Source: Arthrobacter sp. ISL-85
Lineage (GTDB): Bacteria > Actinomycetota > Actinomycetes > Actinomycetales > Micrococcaceae
Assembly (NCBI RefSeq): GCF_018613675.1
Contig: NZ_JAGGPQ010000007.1
Span: 124,001-188,000, forward strand
Length of the DNA: 64,000 nucleotides
Reading direction: 5' to 3'
The position numbers and the translations under genes were made by a program. The notes beneath the pieces are model-generated. The model was not told the origin of the DNA. It did not search any database and saw only the letters and a program-made list of their open reading frames with translations. This document shows, piece by piece, positions 17,693-26,192 of the stretch; position 1 is the stretch's first letter; every line of letters begins with the position of its first letter.

Positions 17693-18075
17693 GCCTGCAA
17701 CCGGTGCATGGTCTGCCTGCTGCACTGGGTGATGGGCCGCAGGTACGTAGCGGCCAGCCTGGGCAACGCCACCGCCATGTCGGCGTGGCGGGCCTCGGCG
17801 CGGATCTCGTTCTCCAGCTCCAAAGCCAGGCCGGCCAGCCGCTCGGCTCCCACCATCTGGCTTGACGTCGTCAGGCTCAGCACGGCGTCCATGGAGCCGT
17901 CCAGGTCCCCAGTGGTCAGGGCCAGCCGCAACCTGCCCAGGCGCTGTGGCAGGTAATCGATAAAGTTCCCTACGAAGACCCGGCTGTAGCCTTCCTCCTC
18001 TTCGAGTTCGTCCCGCAGCCGGTCCAGGACGGACTGGTCCACCAGCGGCCTGGGCGCATCATCTGACGTGCTCAT
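17665..18075 (-). CDS. Hpt-like protein lacking the phospho-histidine
   Basis: A 136-residue mostly helical protein. Its core (VLSLTTSSQMVGAERLAGLA, residues 65-84) aligns without gaps to the histidine-phosphotransfer consensus HxLKGSxxxxGA-x-L: the small S-S pair, the GA and the following Leu pattern are kept. The phospho-acceptor His is Leu66 and the Lys-Gly are Thr-Thr. It is preceded by AAAGGAG, so it is likely expressed. It lies convergent to and overlapping the response regulator. An inactive Hpt could bind a receiver domain without passing phosphate. The fold assignment is inferred from this pattern only. Confidence 0.6.
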   Translation of the reverse strand: MSTSDDAPRPLVDQSVLDRLRDELEEEEGYSRVFVGNFIDYLPQRLGRLRLALTTGDLDGSMDAVLSLTTSSQMVGAERLAGLALELENEIRAEARHADMAVALPRLAATYLRPITQCSRQTMHRLQAQCCPGAKR

Positions 18076-18300
18076 GACACTCCTTTCTGCTGGATTTGCG
18101 GCTCGGGAAACGGTGCGGTAACGCCGGGGCGCTTGCTCTTTTTCAGGTTAGGACCGTTCCCCTGAACTAGCAGAAGACTCGGCAAGAATTGTGGTTTTCT
18201 TGATCGGAGTGCGGTTTCTTGCCCATAAGATCGAGGCAGTGCTTTCTGCATTGATGCCACCTGCGGCCGTTGCCGCCTCTCAATCTGGGGATGGATTGCC

Positions 18301-19533
18301 GTGTTCCGAAAACTTGGGTCCTTATTTGTCGCGCTCGGAATCGTGTTTGGATTGGCGGTATCCGTGATTCAGCCGGCCAGCGCAGCCACGTCACCGCAAA
18401 TAACGCTCAATCCCGGTTCCGGTCCGGCCGGTTCCGCCGTTACCGTCAACGGAACGGGGTTCAAAGCCACCACTACAGGCACTGTGATTGTGGGGTCCAG
18501 TACTTTCGCATTCCAGACCACATCCACGGGTGCTTTCAGCACCGGCATCACTATTCCGGCGGCGTCCTCCGGAAACCTCACCATCACTGCCAAGACGTCG
18601 TCCATCAAGGCATCCGCCACGTTCGTGGTCCAGGCGGCCCCCGTTCCAGCGCCGGTACCTGCGCCAGCTATCAGTTCTGCCCCCTTGCGCTTTGGGGTGG
18701 CAAACCCTGGGGGACCCCTGGCCAGTGCCGAATTGGACGAGGTGGCCACAGCGGCAGGGGAAGTCCCTTCCATCGTGATGAGTTACAAGGATTTCCTGCA
18801 ATCCCCGCCGATAACAGAACTGGACGCTGTCCGCTCCCGCGGAGCCACGCCCCTGATCACTTGGGAACCCTGGGCATGGGGAGGGGGCGTGGACCAGCCG
18901 GCGTATTCCCTGGCCCGGATCACAGCCGGGGACTTCGACGGGTACATCAGCCAATGGGGCCAGTCCCTCGCGGCATGGGGCAAGCCGGTGATGCTGCGCT
19001 TTGCCCACGAAATGAACGGCAACTGGTATCCGTGGGCTGAAAGCGTCAACGGCAACCAGGCCGGAGACTACGTTGCCGCCTGGCGGCATGTGCACGACGT
19101 CGTTGCCGCCACGGGTGCCGGCAATGTCCAGTGGGTCTGGTCGCCCAACGTGCCTTACCCGGGCTCCACTGACCTTGGAGGGTTGTATCCCGGCCAGAGC
19201 TACGTGGACACCGTGGCCCTGGACGGCTACAACTGGGGAACGTCGCAAACCTGGAGCAGCTGGGTTGCCCCGGCCGACCTCCTCGGCCCCGGCATCTCCC
19301 AGCTCCGGACCCTGGCGCCCGGCAAGCCGGTCCTGATCGCGGAGACGGCGTCCAGCGAGCTGGGTGGCTCCAAGGCGGCCTGGAACACCGACCTGGTGTC
19401 CTACCTGGCCGCGCAACCGGACGTGATGGGCTTCGTCTGGTTCCACATGCAAAAGGAAACAGACTGGCGTATCAACAGCAGTGACTCGTCGGCTTCGGCC
19501 TTCAAGTCTGCCCTGTTGGCTCGGAGAAGCTAG
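18301..19533 (+). CDS. Secreted GH26-like beta-mannanase-type hydrolase with IPT/TIG domain
   Basis: A 410-residue exported glycoside hydrolase. The signal peptide is residues 1-29 (ending QPASA-A). An IPT/TIG-like beta-sandwich follows at about 30-112 (SPQITLNPGSGPAGSAVTVNG), then a Pro-rich linker, then the catalytic domain. The probable acid/base Glu is in RFAHEMNGNWYPW and the nucleophile Glu in VLIAETASSE, as in glycoside hydrolase family 26. It starts at GTG with GGGGATGG upstream; TTGATC and CATAAG (about 18198-18228) form a possible promoter. Substrate is probably a beta-1,3/1,4-type polysaccharide or an exopolysaccharide. The neighbouring two-component system may control it. Confidence 0.82.
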   Translation: MFRKLGSLFVALGIVFGLAVSVIQPASAATSPQITLNPGSGPAGSAVTVNGTGFKATTTGTVIVGSSTFAFQTTSTGAFSTGITIPAASSGNLTITAKTSSIKASATFVVQAAPVPAPVPAPAISSAPLRFGVANPGGPLASAELDEVATAAGEVPSIVMSYKDFLQSPPITELDAVRSRGATPLITWEPWAWGGGVDQPAYSLARITAGDFDGYISQWGQSLAAWGKPVMLRFAHEMNGNWYPWAESVNGNQAGDYVAAWRHVHDVVAATGAGNVQWVWSPNVPYPGSTDLGGLYPGQSYVDTVALDGYNWGTSQTWSSWVAPADLLGPGISQLRTLAPGKPVLIAETASSELGGSKAAWNTDLVSYLAAQPDVMGFVWFHMQKETDWRINSSDSSASAFKSALLARRS

Positions 19534-19592
19534 GGGATGGGGGATAGCTGCTCCGGAACTGTCAGTGGCGTGTTGCCTGACGCCCGGCAACC

Positions 19593-19620
19593 CCTTGATC
19601 CTGCCCCGCCGGGATCAAGG
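19593..19620 (+). terminator. Possible terminator hairpin after the GH26 gene
   Basis: CCTTGATCC pairs with GGATCAAGG around a 10-base loop. No T-run follows, so it is a weak terminator or simply an mRNA 3' stem. The remaining bases up to 19663 show nothing else. Confidence 0.4.
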
Positions 19621-19663
19621 ACAGTGGTGCCAGCAGCTAAAGATTGCCTCAAGATCTCCGGGT

Positions 19664-20143
19664 TCAAGCACCCCCAGGTCCGGTAGGGCCCCTGTCGTCA
19701 AGGAAATGCACCAATTGGGCTTCGAGGGCTGAGTGGTCCTTCAGTTCGCATTCCCAGACGGTCAGCACTTCCCAGCCGGCGTCCTCAAGCTGCCGGCGCT
19801 GGCCGGCGTCACGCTCACGGGTACGGGTGCGCTTTGCCGCCCAAAACTCCGCGTTGGCTTTCGGGGCATGCAGGCCCACCCTGCAGTCGTGGAAATGCCA
19901 GAAGCAGCCATTTACGAAGATCACCTTGTGCCGGGCAGCAAAGACAAGGTCCGGGTTGCCTGGCAGCCTGGTGCCGCCGGATTTGCCATGGAGCCGGTAC
20001 CTGTAGCCCTTGGCGTGCAGGAGACGGCGAACCGTCAGTTCGGGTTTGGTGTTCTTGCCGCGGATGCGGGACATGTTCCAGCTGCGCTGCTCAGGGGTGA
20101 GCTTGTCCGCGGTGGGCTTGTCTGCGCTGGAATCGTCCCGCAT
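19664..20143 (-). CDS. vsr: Very short patch repair (Vsr) endonuclease
   Basis: A 159-residue T:G mismatch-nicking endonuclease family member. Diagnostic motifs are NMSRIRGKNTKPEL (N-terminal helix), GNPDLVF (catalytic Asp), IFVNGCFWHFHDC and EVLTVWECEL. The position corresponding to E. coli His64 (in THGCFWH) is Asn here; the second His is kept. Vsr normally repairs deaminated 5-methylcytosine and sits beside a cytosine methyltransferase such as Dcm, but none is in this window. An McrBC-type pair lies about 4.5 kb away. Its stop is 14 bases from the start region of nothing on the same strand, so it is probably transcribed alone. Confidence 0.92.
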   Translation of the reverse strand: MRDDSSADKPTADKLTPEQRSWNMSRIRGKNTKPELTVRRLLHAKGYRYRLHGKSGGTRLPGNPDLVFAARHKVIFVNGCFWHFHDCRVGLHAPKANAEFWAAKRTRTRERDAGQRRQLEDAGWEVLTVWECELKDHSALEAQLVHFLDDRGPTGPGGA

Positions 20144-20162
20144 CCCTCCAGTCTAGGAGTGG

Positions 20163-20597
20163 CTAGATCTCCCGTTCCGGCTGTTCGCCGAACACGAAGT
20201 GCCGGCCGCTGACGGACTTCGGCTCGATCTCCACGTAGAAGTCCTTGAGTGTGGGAACCCAGGTCTTCAATCCAAGTTCCTCGATGGCCGCGAGCTCGGC
20301 CGAGTTGCTGAGGACCCGTGCCGTCCCCCGCAGCACGACGGACCACGCCTCCTGCGACAGGATGCCGTCGGTTTCGAACAGTACATGCGAATTGATGGTC
20401 AGTTGCGCGAGCTTATTCCCTGGAGCGGTGCGCAGGTAGACCTTGCGGTTTGAGGTCACATAATTGACGGGGAAAATGTCCGGTTCCCCGGCCACTGACA
20501 CCACCAGCCGGCCGTGCTGAGTTGCTGCCAGGAGCCGCCAGGACTGCTCGTCATCGAGTTCCAGGACAGGGTTGCCGTCCGCGTGTTCAAACATCAT
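20163..20597 (-). CDS. Pyridoxamine 5'-phosphate oxidase-family flavoprotein
   Basis: A 144-residue split-barrel FMN-binding protein. RLVVSVAGEPDIFPVNYVTSNRKVYLRTAPGNKLAQL is the typical PPOX/nitroimidazole-resistance-like pattern, with the core VLFETDGI strand following. Such proteins bind FMN or F420 and reduce small molecules. The true PNP oxidase signature is not seen, so vitamin B6 metabolism is unlikely. Two adjacent ATG codons are possible starts (20597 and 20594). The region between this gene and the divergent permease (186 bases) holds no clear regulatory repeat. Confidence 0.82.
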   Translation of the reverse strand: MMFEHADGNPVLELDDEQSWRLLAATQHGRLVVSVAGEPDIFPVNYVTSNRKVYLRTAPGNKLAQLTINSHVLFETDGILSQEAWSVVLRGTARVLSNSAELAAIEELGLKTWVPTLKDFYVEIEPKSVSGRHFVFGEQPEREI

Positions 20598-20783
20598 GCC
20601 GTCATTCTTCTACCTGGGGTAGAAATACGCCAGAGGCTTTGTGCCCCCATTTCTTCCTCTTTGTGACAGCCCGGTCAAGGCTTAACAGTTCGGAAACAGG
20701 CGCGTGACGGGGCTGTATTTCCCGCTGGGTAGCGTCGCACGCAGGGCCATGACGGCTAATAGCAAAAGAAAGCGACGCACCCA

Positions 20784-22512
20784 ATGGGCAATGACACAGA
20801 CACAACGCAACTGCTGGAACCGGCGCCGCCCTCTGGTGCCGCCGTCGTCGGACGTTCTCCGGAAACCCCGACGGCGGGCAACACGTCCGCACTCAACGCC
20901 ACCAAGGAAAGCCTGGAGGACTACACGCTGCGGTTCGCCCCGCGCTCCTACCGCAAGTGGAGCGCGGGAGTGGTGGCCACCAGCGCTCTGGGCGGCATCG
21001 CCTACCTGGCCGACTTCTCCATCGGCGCGAACATCGGCATCTCGTACGGCACGGTCAATGCGCTGTTGGGCATCCTGGTGGCGGCCGTGGTCATCTTCGC
21101 CACCGGCTTTCCCCTGGCGTACTTACGCCGCCCGCTACAACATCGACCTGGACCTGATCACGCGCGGGTCCGGCTTTGGCTACTACGGCTCGGTGGTTAC
21201 CAACGTCATCTTTGCCACCTTCACCTTTATCTTCTTTGCGCTGGAGGGCTCCATCATGGCGCAGGGGCTGGAGTTGGGGCTCGGCATTCCGCAGTGGCTG
21301 GGCTACGCGGCGTCCACGGTGATCATCATTCCGCTGGTGATCTACGGGATGAACACCCTGGCCAAGTTGCAGGTGTGGACCACTCCGCTCTGGCTCCTCC
21401 TCATGGTGGTTCCGGTGGGCTACCTGCTGATCTCACACCCGGAGAGCATCGACAGCTTCTTCGGCTACACAGGCGCGTCCGGCGATGGGGGTCCGAACCT
21501 GGCGTCGGTAATGCTGGCTGCCGGTGTATGCCTTTCCCTGATGGCGCAGATCGCGGAGCAGATCGACTACCTCCGGTTCATGCCGCCGCGCACCGATGCC
21601 AACCGGAGCGCCTGGTGGCGGGCAGTCATCCTGGCCGGCCCGGGCTGGGTGATTTTCGGGGCCACCAAGCAGATCGTGGGCATGTTCATCGCCATCTACC
21701 TGATTGCAACGCTGGATCCCGCCGCCTCGGCTACGGCCAACGAACCGGTGCACCAGTTCCTGGGCGTGTACCAGGAGATGATGCCGGCCTGGCTGGCGAT
21801 GACGCTGGCCGTGGTGCTGGTGGTCATCTCCCAGATCAAGATCAACGTCACCAACGCCTATTCCGGGTCGCTGGCCTGGACCAACTCCTTCACGCGCATC
21901 ACCAAGACCTACCCGGGCCGGATGGTGTTCGTGGTGGTGAACCTGCTCATCGCGCTGGTGCTGATGGAAGCCAACATGTTCGACTTCCTCAACACCATCC
22001 TTGGGTTCTACGCCAACTGCGCCATGGCCTGGGTGGTTACGGTGGCATCCGATATTGCCATCAACAAGTACCTGCTCAAGATCTCGCCCAAAGTGCCCGA
22101 GTTCCGCCGCGGCATGCTGTATGCCGTGAACCCCGTTGGGTTCGTGTCCATGGTGGTCTCCGCGGGGGTGTCCATCGCAGTGTTCTTCGGGGCCTTTGGT
22201 GCCGCGATCCAGCCGTATTCGCCAATTTTCGCGGTGGGCCTGGCGCTCGTGCTGCCGCCGGTGCTGGCGGTACTGACCCGCGGGCGCTACTACCTCCGGC
22301 GTTCCGACGACGGCATTGACCTGCCCATGTTCGACGCCGACGGGAACCCCAGCGACGCCAAGCTCCTTTGCCACGTGACGGGCTTGGAGTTTGAACGGCC
22401 CGACATGGTGCGGTCCGCGCAGGACGCGCCCGACGGCGGCCCGCAGTATGTTTCGTCCCTCGCTTTGTCCACGGACAAGACAGCGGAGTTGGTGCTCTCG
22501 CCCCAGAAGTAG
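20784..22512 (+). pseudogene. NCS1-family nucleobase permease, broken by a one-base insertion
   Basis: Membrane permease of the purine/cytosine (NCS1) symporter family, about 575 residues if restored. The N-terminal part is in one frame from ATG 20784 (MGNDTDTTQLLEP, then SYRKWSAGVVATSALGGIA) up to GFPLAY. From there the protein continues in the +1 frame (AARYNIDLDLITRGSGFGYY and about ten further membrane segments) to the stop at 22512. The break is at 21120-21126, where TACTTACGCC replaces an expected TACTACGCC, i.e. one extra T at 21123/21124. The shifted first frame would encode junk after residue 114. Either the gene is recently inactivated or this is a sequencing error. A terminator follows. 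Confidence 0.85.
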
Positions 22513-22530
22513 AGTTTCTCCCTGTGTTAG

Positions 22531-22560
22531 GAAGCCGGCGCTATTTTTGGCGCCGGCTTC
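22531..22560 (+). terminator. Intrinsic terminator after the permease
   Basis: GAAGCCGGCGC pairs perfectly with GCGCCGGCTTC around TATTTTTG and is followed by CTTTG. This is a convincing terminator for the permease transcript. Confidence 0.8.
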
Positions 22561-22706
22561 CTTTGCGCTTCTTGTGCTTTTGGAGCTTGGTGCAGAACCG
22601 TGGGCGGAGCCTGTGGATAAGTTTGATTGTTGAATTGTGACGTGGGCTACCCTTAAGGCACTGTTCGGAGCAAGCCGTCTTGAAACTACTGGGGGAATAG
22701 CGGCCC

Positions 22707-23381
22707 ATGACATCGCAGAACCTATTCACGTCCCGCGCTTTCTTTTCGTCCTGGGCTGCCCGGTCCGGTGCGGCAGCCCTTGTTGCTGGTTGTGCGCTCA
22801 CTTTGTCTGGCTGCAATTCCGGAGGCTCGCCCGGGCCGGGCGGCACGTCGTCCCAGGTGGCTGCCGAAACGCCCATTCCCAGTGCCACGGCCACTCCCAC
22901 CCCCACGCCAAGCGCTGTCTATAAACCGGCCGACGCCTCCGGACCCGCCCAAAACGTCCCGGTGCCTGTGCTTCCCGAGATTGCAAAGACGGAGACGAAG
23001 GAGGGGGCGGAAGCCTTCACTAAGCACTGGTTTTCAGTTCTGAGCTATGCGTATGAGACGGGGGACACCCAACGCCTTTTGGCGCTGTCTGGACCGGATT
23101 GCGTCTTCTGCAAGGGGCTTGTCGACAATATTGAAGCAGCATGGAGCGACGGAAAGTGGATATCAGGAGGCCATATTGAAACACCGGCAGTAACGGCTGG
23201 GGCCCTCACGGAAGAGCCTGTGGACGTTACTTTGCAGGTGATTCAAAAGGAATTGGTAATTCATAACCCGGACGGAAGCCCATATCAAAAGCCAACAGCG
23301 GCCACGAACTCAGGGAGCCGGGCGACAGCCACATTTGAGGGCGACGGTTGGACCATGAGCAAGCTGAGCCTGATTCGTTAG
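22707..23381 (+). CDS. DUF6318-type lipoprotein
   Basis: A 224-residue exported lipoprotein. The N-terminal signal ends in the lipobox LTLSGC (Cys about residue 36). A Thr/Pro/Ser-rich linker (ATPTPTPSAVYKP) precedes a globular domain: AEAFTKHWFSVLSYAYETGDT, then LSGPDCVFCKGLVDNI. This is the DUF6318 pattern common in Arthrobacter relatives, an NTF2-like fold with a CxFC cysteine pair. TACCCT near 22648 is a candidate -10 box and GGGGGAA precedes the ATG. The next gene begins 2 bases after its stop, so the two form an operon. Function unknown; cell-surface attached. Confidence 0.78.
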   Translation: MTSQNLFTSRAFFSSWAARSGAAALVAGCALTLSGCNSGGSPGPGGTSSQVAAETPIPSATATPTPTPSAVYKPADASGPAQNVPVPVLPEIAKTETKEGAEAFTKHWFSVLSYAYETGDTQRLLALSGPDCVFCKGLVDNIEAAWSDGKWISGGHIETPAVTAGALTEEPVDVTLQVIQKELVIHNPDGSPYQKPTAATNSGSRATATFEGDGWTMSKLSLIR

Positions 23382-23383
23382 CC

Positions 23384-24325
23384 ATGCGTGCGGGATACAG
23401 GGGGATGTTCACGTCGATATTGTCCGCTTTAGCGCTAATTACTCTTGGCAGTCAGGTGTATGCGGACGAACACCCTGCGCCGAAGCCGCCCGTAGATGTG
23501 GGCTTCGTGGACACTGGCCTTCAGGTAGGTGCTGATGATCTGAAATCGGATCCCTCGACTGGAGACGTAGTGCCGGTCCCTGCAGGTACGACGGCCACGG
23601 ACCCCAACGAGTACAAATACGAACTTCAATGCCATCTTGGTGGAGGCGATTTTGACACTCCCTGCCTTGCCCGTCAGCTCGACTGCAAGGATCGGGAGGA
23701 CGGTGCCAAGGGCATCCCCGTCATGTGGCTGTCGCGGCCGCGGGGCGTGCCGGGAGCGGTTTGGGCACACCACTCCGGCCCCACTTGCCTCTACGACCCC
23801 AAACCCGAGGACCTCTTGCCCCGGATAGCCGCTGAAATCCAGCGGCAGTTCCAGAACCTGCCGATCAGCGCTGGGGTGGTCGTGGCCCAGCCCAGCCCCA
23901 ATACCCTCCGCGGCGCCGAGACAAACTTCTACGCGGAAACCGTTGAACAGCAGTTCGACATCACCATGTTCGGCCAGAAGGTTCACGTGGTGGGGACGCC
24001 CGTGCAGTACACGTGGAACTACGGTGACGGCACGGTCTTCGGCCCGCAACCTTCCATGGGCGGCCCGCTGCCGCAGGACCGGTGGGGCGAGAAGACCCGG
24101 ACCAGCCACGCATATGCCTCCACGGGAGACTTCCAGGTTGTCTTGACCACCTCGTTCCAAGGCACCTACTCGGTCAATTTCGGGCCGCCGCTTCCGATCC
24201 CCGGCCAAGGCCAGTTCGGTGCACCTCCCCAAGGCATCAGCGTGTGGCGATCGCTCACCCGCAACTACGCCGACGACTGCAATGCCAATCCAAAGGGACA
24301 GGGCTGCCCGGGCGCCGGAGGCTAG
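23384..24325 (+). CDS. Secreted PKD-like domain protein
   Basis: A 313-residue protein with an N-terminal signal peptide (ILSALALITLGSQVYA, cleavage near residue 27). Most of the rest is an extracellular region with cysteine pairs (LQCHLGGGDFDTPCLARQLDC, CLYDP, and DDCNANPKGQGCPG near the end). Residues about 215-265 carry the PKD signature VQYTWNYGDGTVFG and RTSHAYASTGDFQVVLTT. It is directly downstream of the DUF6318 lipoprotein and probably acts with it at the cell surface. The ATG at 23405 is an alternative start. Role unknown; the last 100 bases before the next gene hold only a promoter region. Confidence 0.75.
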   Translation: MRAGYRGMFTSILSALALITLGSQVYADEHPAPKPPVDVGFVDTGLQVGADDLKSDPSTGDVVPVPAGTTATDPNEYKYELQCHLGGGDFDTPCLARQLDCKDREDGAKGIPVMWLSRPRGVPGAVWAHHSGPTCLYDPKPEDLLPRIAAEIQRQFQNLPISAGVVVAQPSPNTLRGAETNFYAETVEQQFDITMFGQKVHVVGTPVQYTWNYGDGTVFGPQPSMGGPLPQDRWGEKTRTSHAYASTGDFQVVLTTSFQGTYSVNFGPPLPIPGQGQFGAPPQGISVWRSLTRNYADDCNANPKGQGCPGAGG

Positions 24326-24444
24326 GGCCAGAGGACCGCAGGAGTAGGTGTGATACCCGTCGCACCGGCGAAAGTCCGGAATAGTTGCACGCGCCCCACA
24401 GTTGGCATAGGCAGTACGTCTTTAGCCTTCGAAAGGAACTGCAC

Positions 24445-25515
24445 ATGCTGTTTTCCCCGCTCACCCTCGGTGAACTGGAACTTCCCAACCGGCTGGTAAT
24501 GGCACCCCTGACCCGCCTCCGCGCGGGTGAGAAGGGCATCCCCGGCCCGCTTCTCGCCGAGCACTACCGCCAGCGCGCTTCCTTGGGCCTGATCGTCAGC
24601 GAGGGCACATACCCCACTCCGGCCGGCCAGGCGTACCCGGGCCAGCCCGGCATCGTCACCCCGGAGCAGGTTGCCGGGTGGAAGACGGTTACGGACGCCG
24701 TCCACGCCGAAGGCGGCCGCATGTTCGCACAGATCATGCACGGCGGCCGGGTTTCCCACTCGGACATCACCGGTGGCCTGCCCATCGTCGGTCCCAGTGC
24801 AGTAGCCATCGACGGCGTGGTCCGGACGCAGGCCGGCAAGCAGCCGTATCCCGTGCCGCATGCACTCACCACCGACGAACTCCCCATGGTCATCCAGGAA
24901 TTCGTCAATGCTTCGCTGAACGCCATCGAGGCAGGATTCGACGGCGTGGAGCTGCACGCTGCCAACGGCTACCTCCTGCACGAATTCCTGGCGCCGAACT
25001 CCAACGTCCGGACGGACAGCTACGGCGGATCGCCGGAAAACCGCGCCCGCTTTGTCATCGAAACCATCAACGCCGTCGTGGCAGCCCTCGGAGCGAACCG
25101 TGTGGGAGTGCGCATTTCCCCTGAGCACAATGTGCAGGGCATCGCGGAGACGAACCCAGCAGACGTCCGCGCCACCTACGAGGTCCTCATGGACAGCATC
25201 GCACCGCTCAATCTGGCATACCTGAGCATCCTGCACCACGAGCCCACCGGTGAACTTGTCCAGGATCTCCGTGAACGCTTCGGCGGCACCTTCCTGGTCA
25301 ACACCGGCTTCGGCGTGATCACCACGCGGGAAGAAGCCGTGAACCTGGTGGCCGAAGGCCACGCTGACGCCGTCGTAGTTGGCCGCCCCGTGATCGCCAA
25401 CCCGGACCTTGCCCGGCGCTGGAAGGAAAGCCTCCCGCTCAACGAGCCCGACGCGTCCACGTTCTACGCGGATGGCGCCACCGGCTACACGGATTACCCG
25501 CTGTACCAGGGCTAA
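24445..25515 (+). CDS. Old yellow enzyme-family alkene reductase
   Basis: A 356-residue FMN-dependent NAD(P)H:ene-reductase (NemA/OYE type) reducing electrophilic C=C bonds or nitro compounds. It has the N-terminal LELPNRLVMAPLTRLRA, the MHGGRVSH segment, the active-site VELHAANGYLLHEFLAPNSNVRTD (with the proton-donor Tyr), and the FMN phosphate-binding NTGFGVIT and ADAVVVGRPVIANPDL. ATG is preceded by GAAAGGAA, which fixes the start; the upstream frame to 24385 is not coding. It is a single-gene transcript ending at a strong hairpin. Confidence 0.93.
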   Translation: MLFSPLTLGELELPNRLVMAPLTRLRAGEKGIPGPLLAEHYRQRASLGLIVSEGTYPTPAGQAYPGQPGIVTPEQVAGWKTVTDAVHAEGGRMFAQIMHGGRVSHSDITGGLPIVGPSAVAIDGVVRTQAGKQPYPVPHALTTDELPMVIQEFVNASLNAIEAGFDGVELHAANGYLLHEFLAPNSNVRTDSYGGSPENRARFVIETINAVVAALGANRVGVRISPEHNVQGIAETNPADVRATYEVLMDSIAPLNLAYLSILHHEPTGELVQDLRERFGGTFLVNTGFGVITTREEAVNLVAEGHADAVVVGRPVIANPDLARRWKESLPLNEPDASTFYADGATGYTDYPLYQG

Positions 25516-25544
25516 GCGGCCCACCGGCCAACCTGAATAAGGCT

Positions 25545-25579
25545 ACGACGGCGGCACCCAACCCGGGTGCCGCCGTCGT
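25545..25579 (+). terminator. Terminator hairpin after the ene-reductase
   Basis: A perfect 15-base stem (ACGACGGCGGCACCC with its complement) around a five-base loop. No long T-run follows. The bases from here to 25745 show no gene. Confidence 0.7.
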
Positions 25580-25745
25580 TGGCTGTCAGGGGTGCTGGTC
25601 CCGGGCAGCGGCGCCGGAGGCCATCCGACGACCTCCGGCTGAAGACTTATGTGGCCCGCCGGACCCCACTGGAAGCCGGCGGTGATCAGATGCTACTCCA
25701 ACGAATGGACTCTTACCAGAGCCACTTTTGCGAACCTGAAAGTGG

Positions 25746-26042
25746 CTACAGGACAGCCTCGCGGCCGGTCCCTTCCTTCATCAGCAGGCGGCCGTCCTCG
25801 ATCGATACCAACACGCTCTTGGGCCGCCCGCTGACCTTGGTAATGGCCTTCAGCCCCCGATTTGTGACTTCGACTCCCACCTGTGCGCCCTTCGCGGGGA
25901 GTTCCACGGACACCTCGGACGCGATGCCGAGCAACGGATTGGTGGAGACGCCCAAGTCCCTGCGCACCTCCTTGCCGTTGACGGTCACGGTGATGTTGGC
26001 CTCGTCGAACCCCTCCTGAAACACCACAAGCAGTTCCCGCAT
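25746..26042 (-). CDS. Small hypothetical protein
   Basis: About 98 residues from ATG 26042 (MRELLVVFQEGFDEANITVTVNG), which is preceded by the ribosome site GAGGAAGAGG. The predicted content is mostly beta strands: EVSVELPAKGAQVGVEVTNRGL, then KSVLVSIEDGRLLMKEG. No signal peptide, membrane segment or catalytic motif is visible and I do not recognise the family. The open frame reaches 26201, but its first 50 residues lack coding character. It is divergent from tex. Confidence 0.6.
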   Translation of the reverse strand: MRELLVVFQEGFDEANITVTVNGKEVRRDLGVSTNPLLGIASEVSVELPAKGAQVGVEVTNRGLKAITKVSGRPKSVLVSIEDGRLLMKEGTGREAVL

Positions 26043-26192
26043 GATGGCCTCTTCCTCGAGCATCGGCGCCATTAACGGCATGTCCACTACAGCACTTTGC
26101 AAGGCCCAGCGGAATACCCTTTCGTCCCCCGCTGCCTCCCCATCGGCCCGCTTCCGGTGGAGCCCGGCGGCCCCGTAAGGCAAGATGTTCTG

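Noticed and set aside
11691..20143. McrBC and Vsr as one defence island
   Set aside because: A two-component system, a GH26 gene and other genes lie between them and no other defence gene is present, so a single island is not supported.
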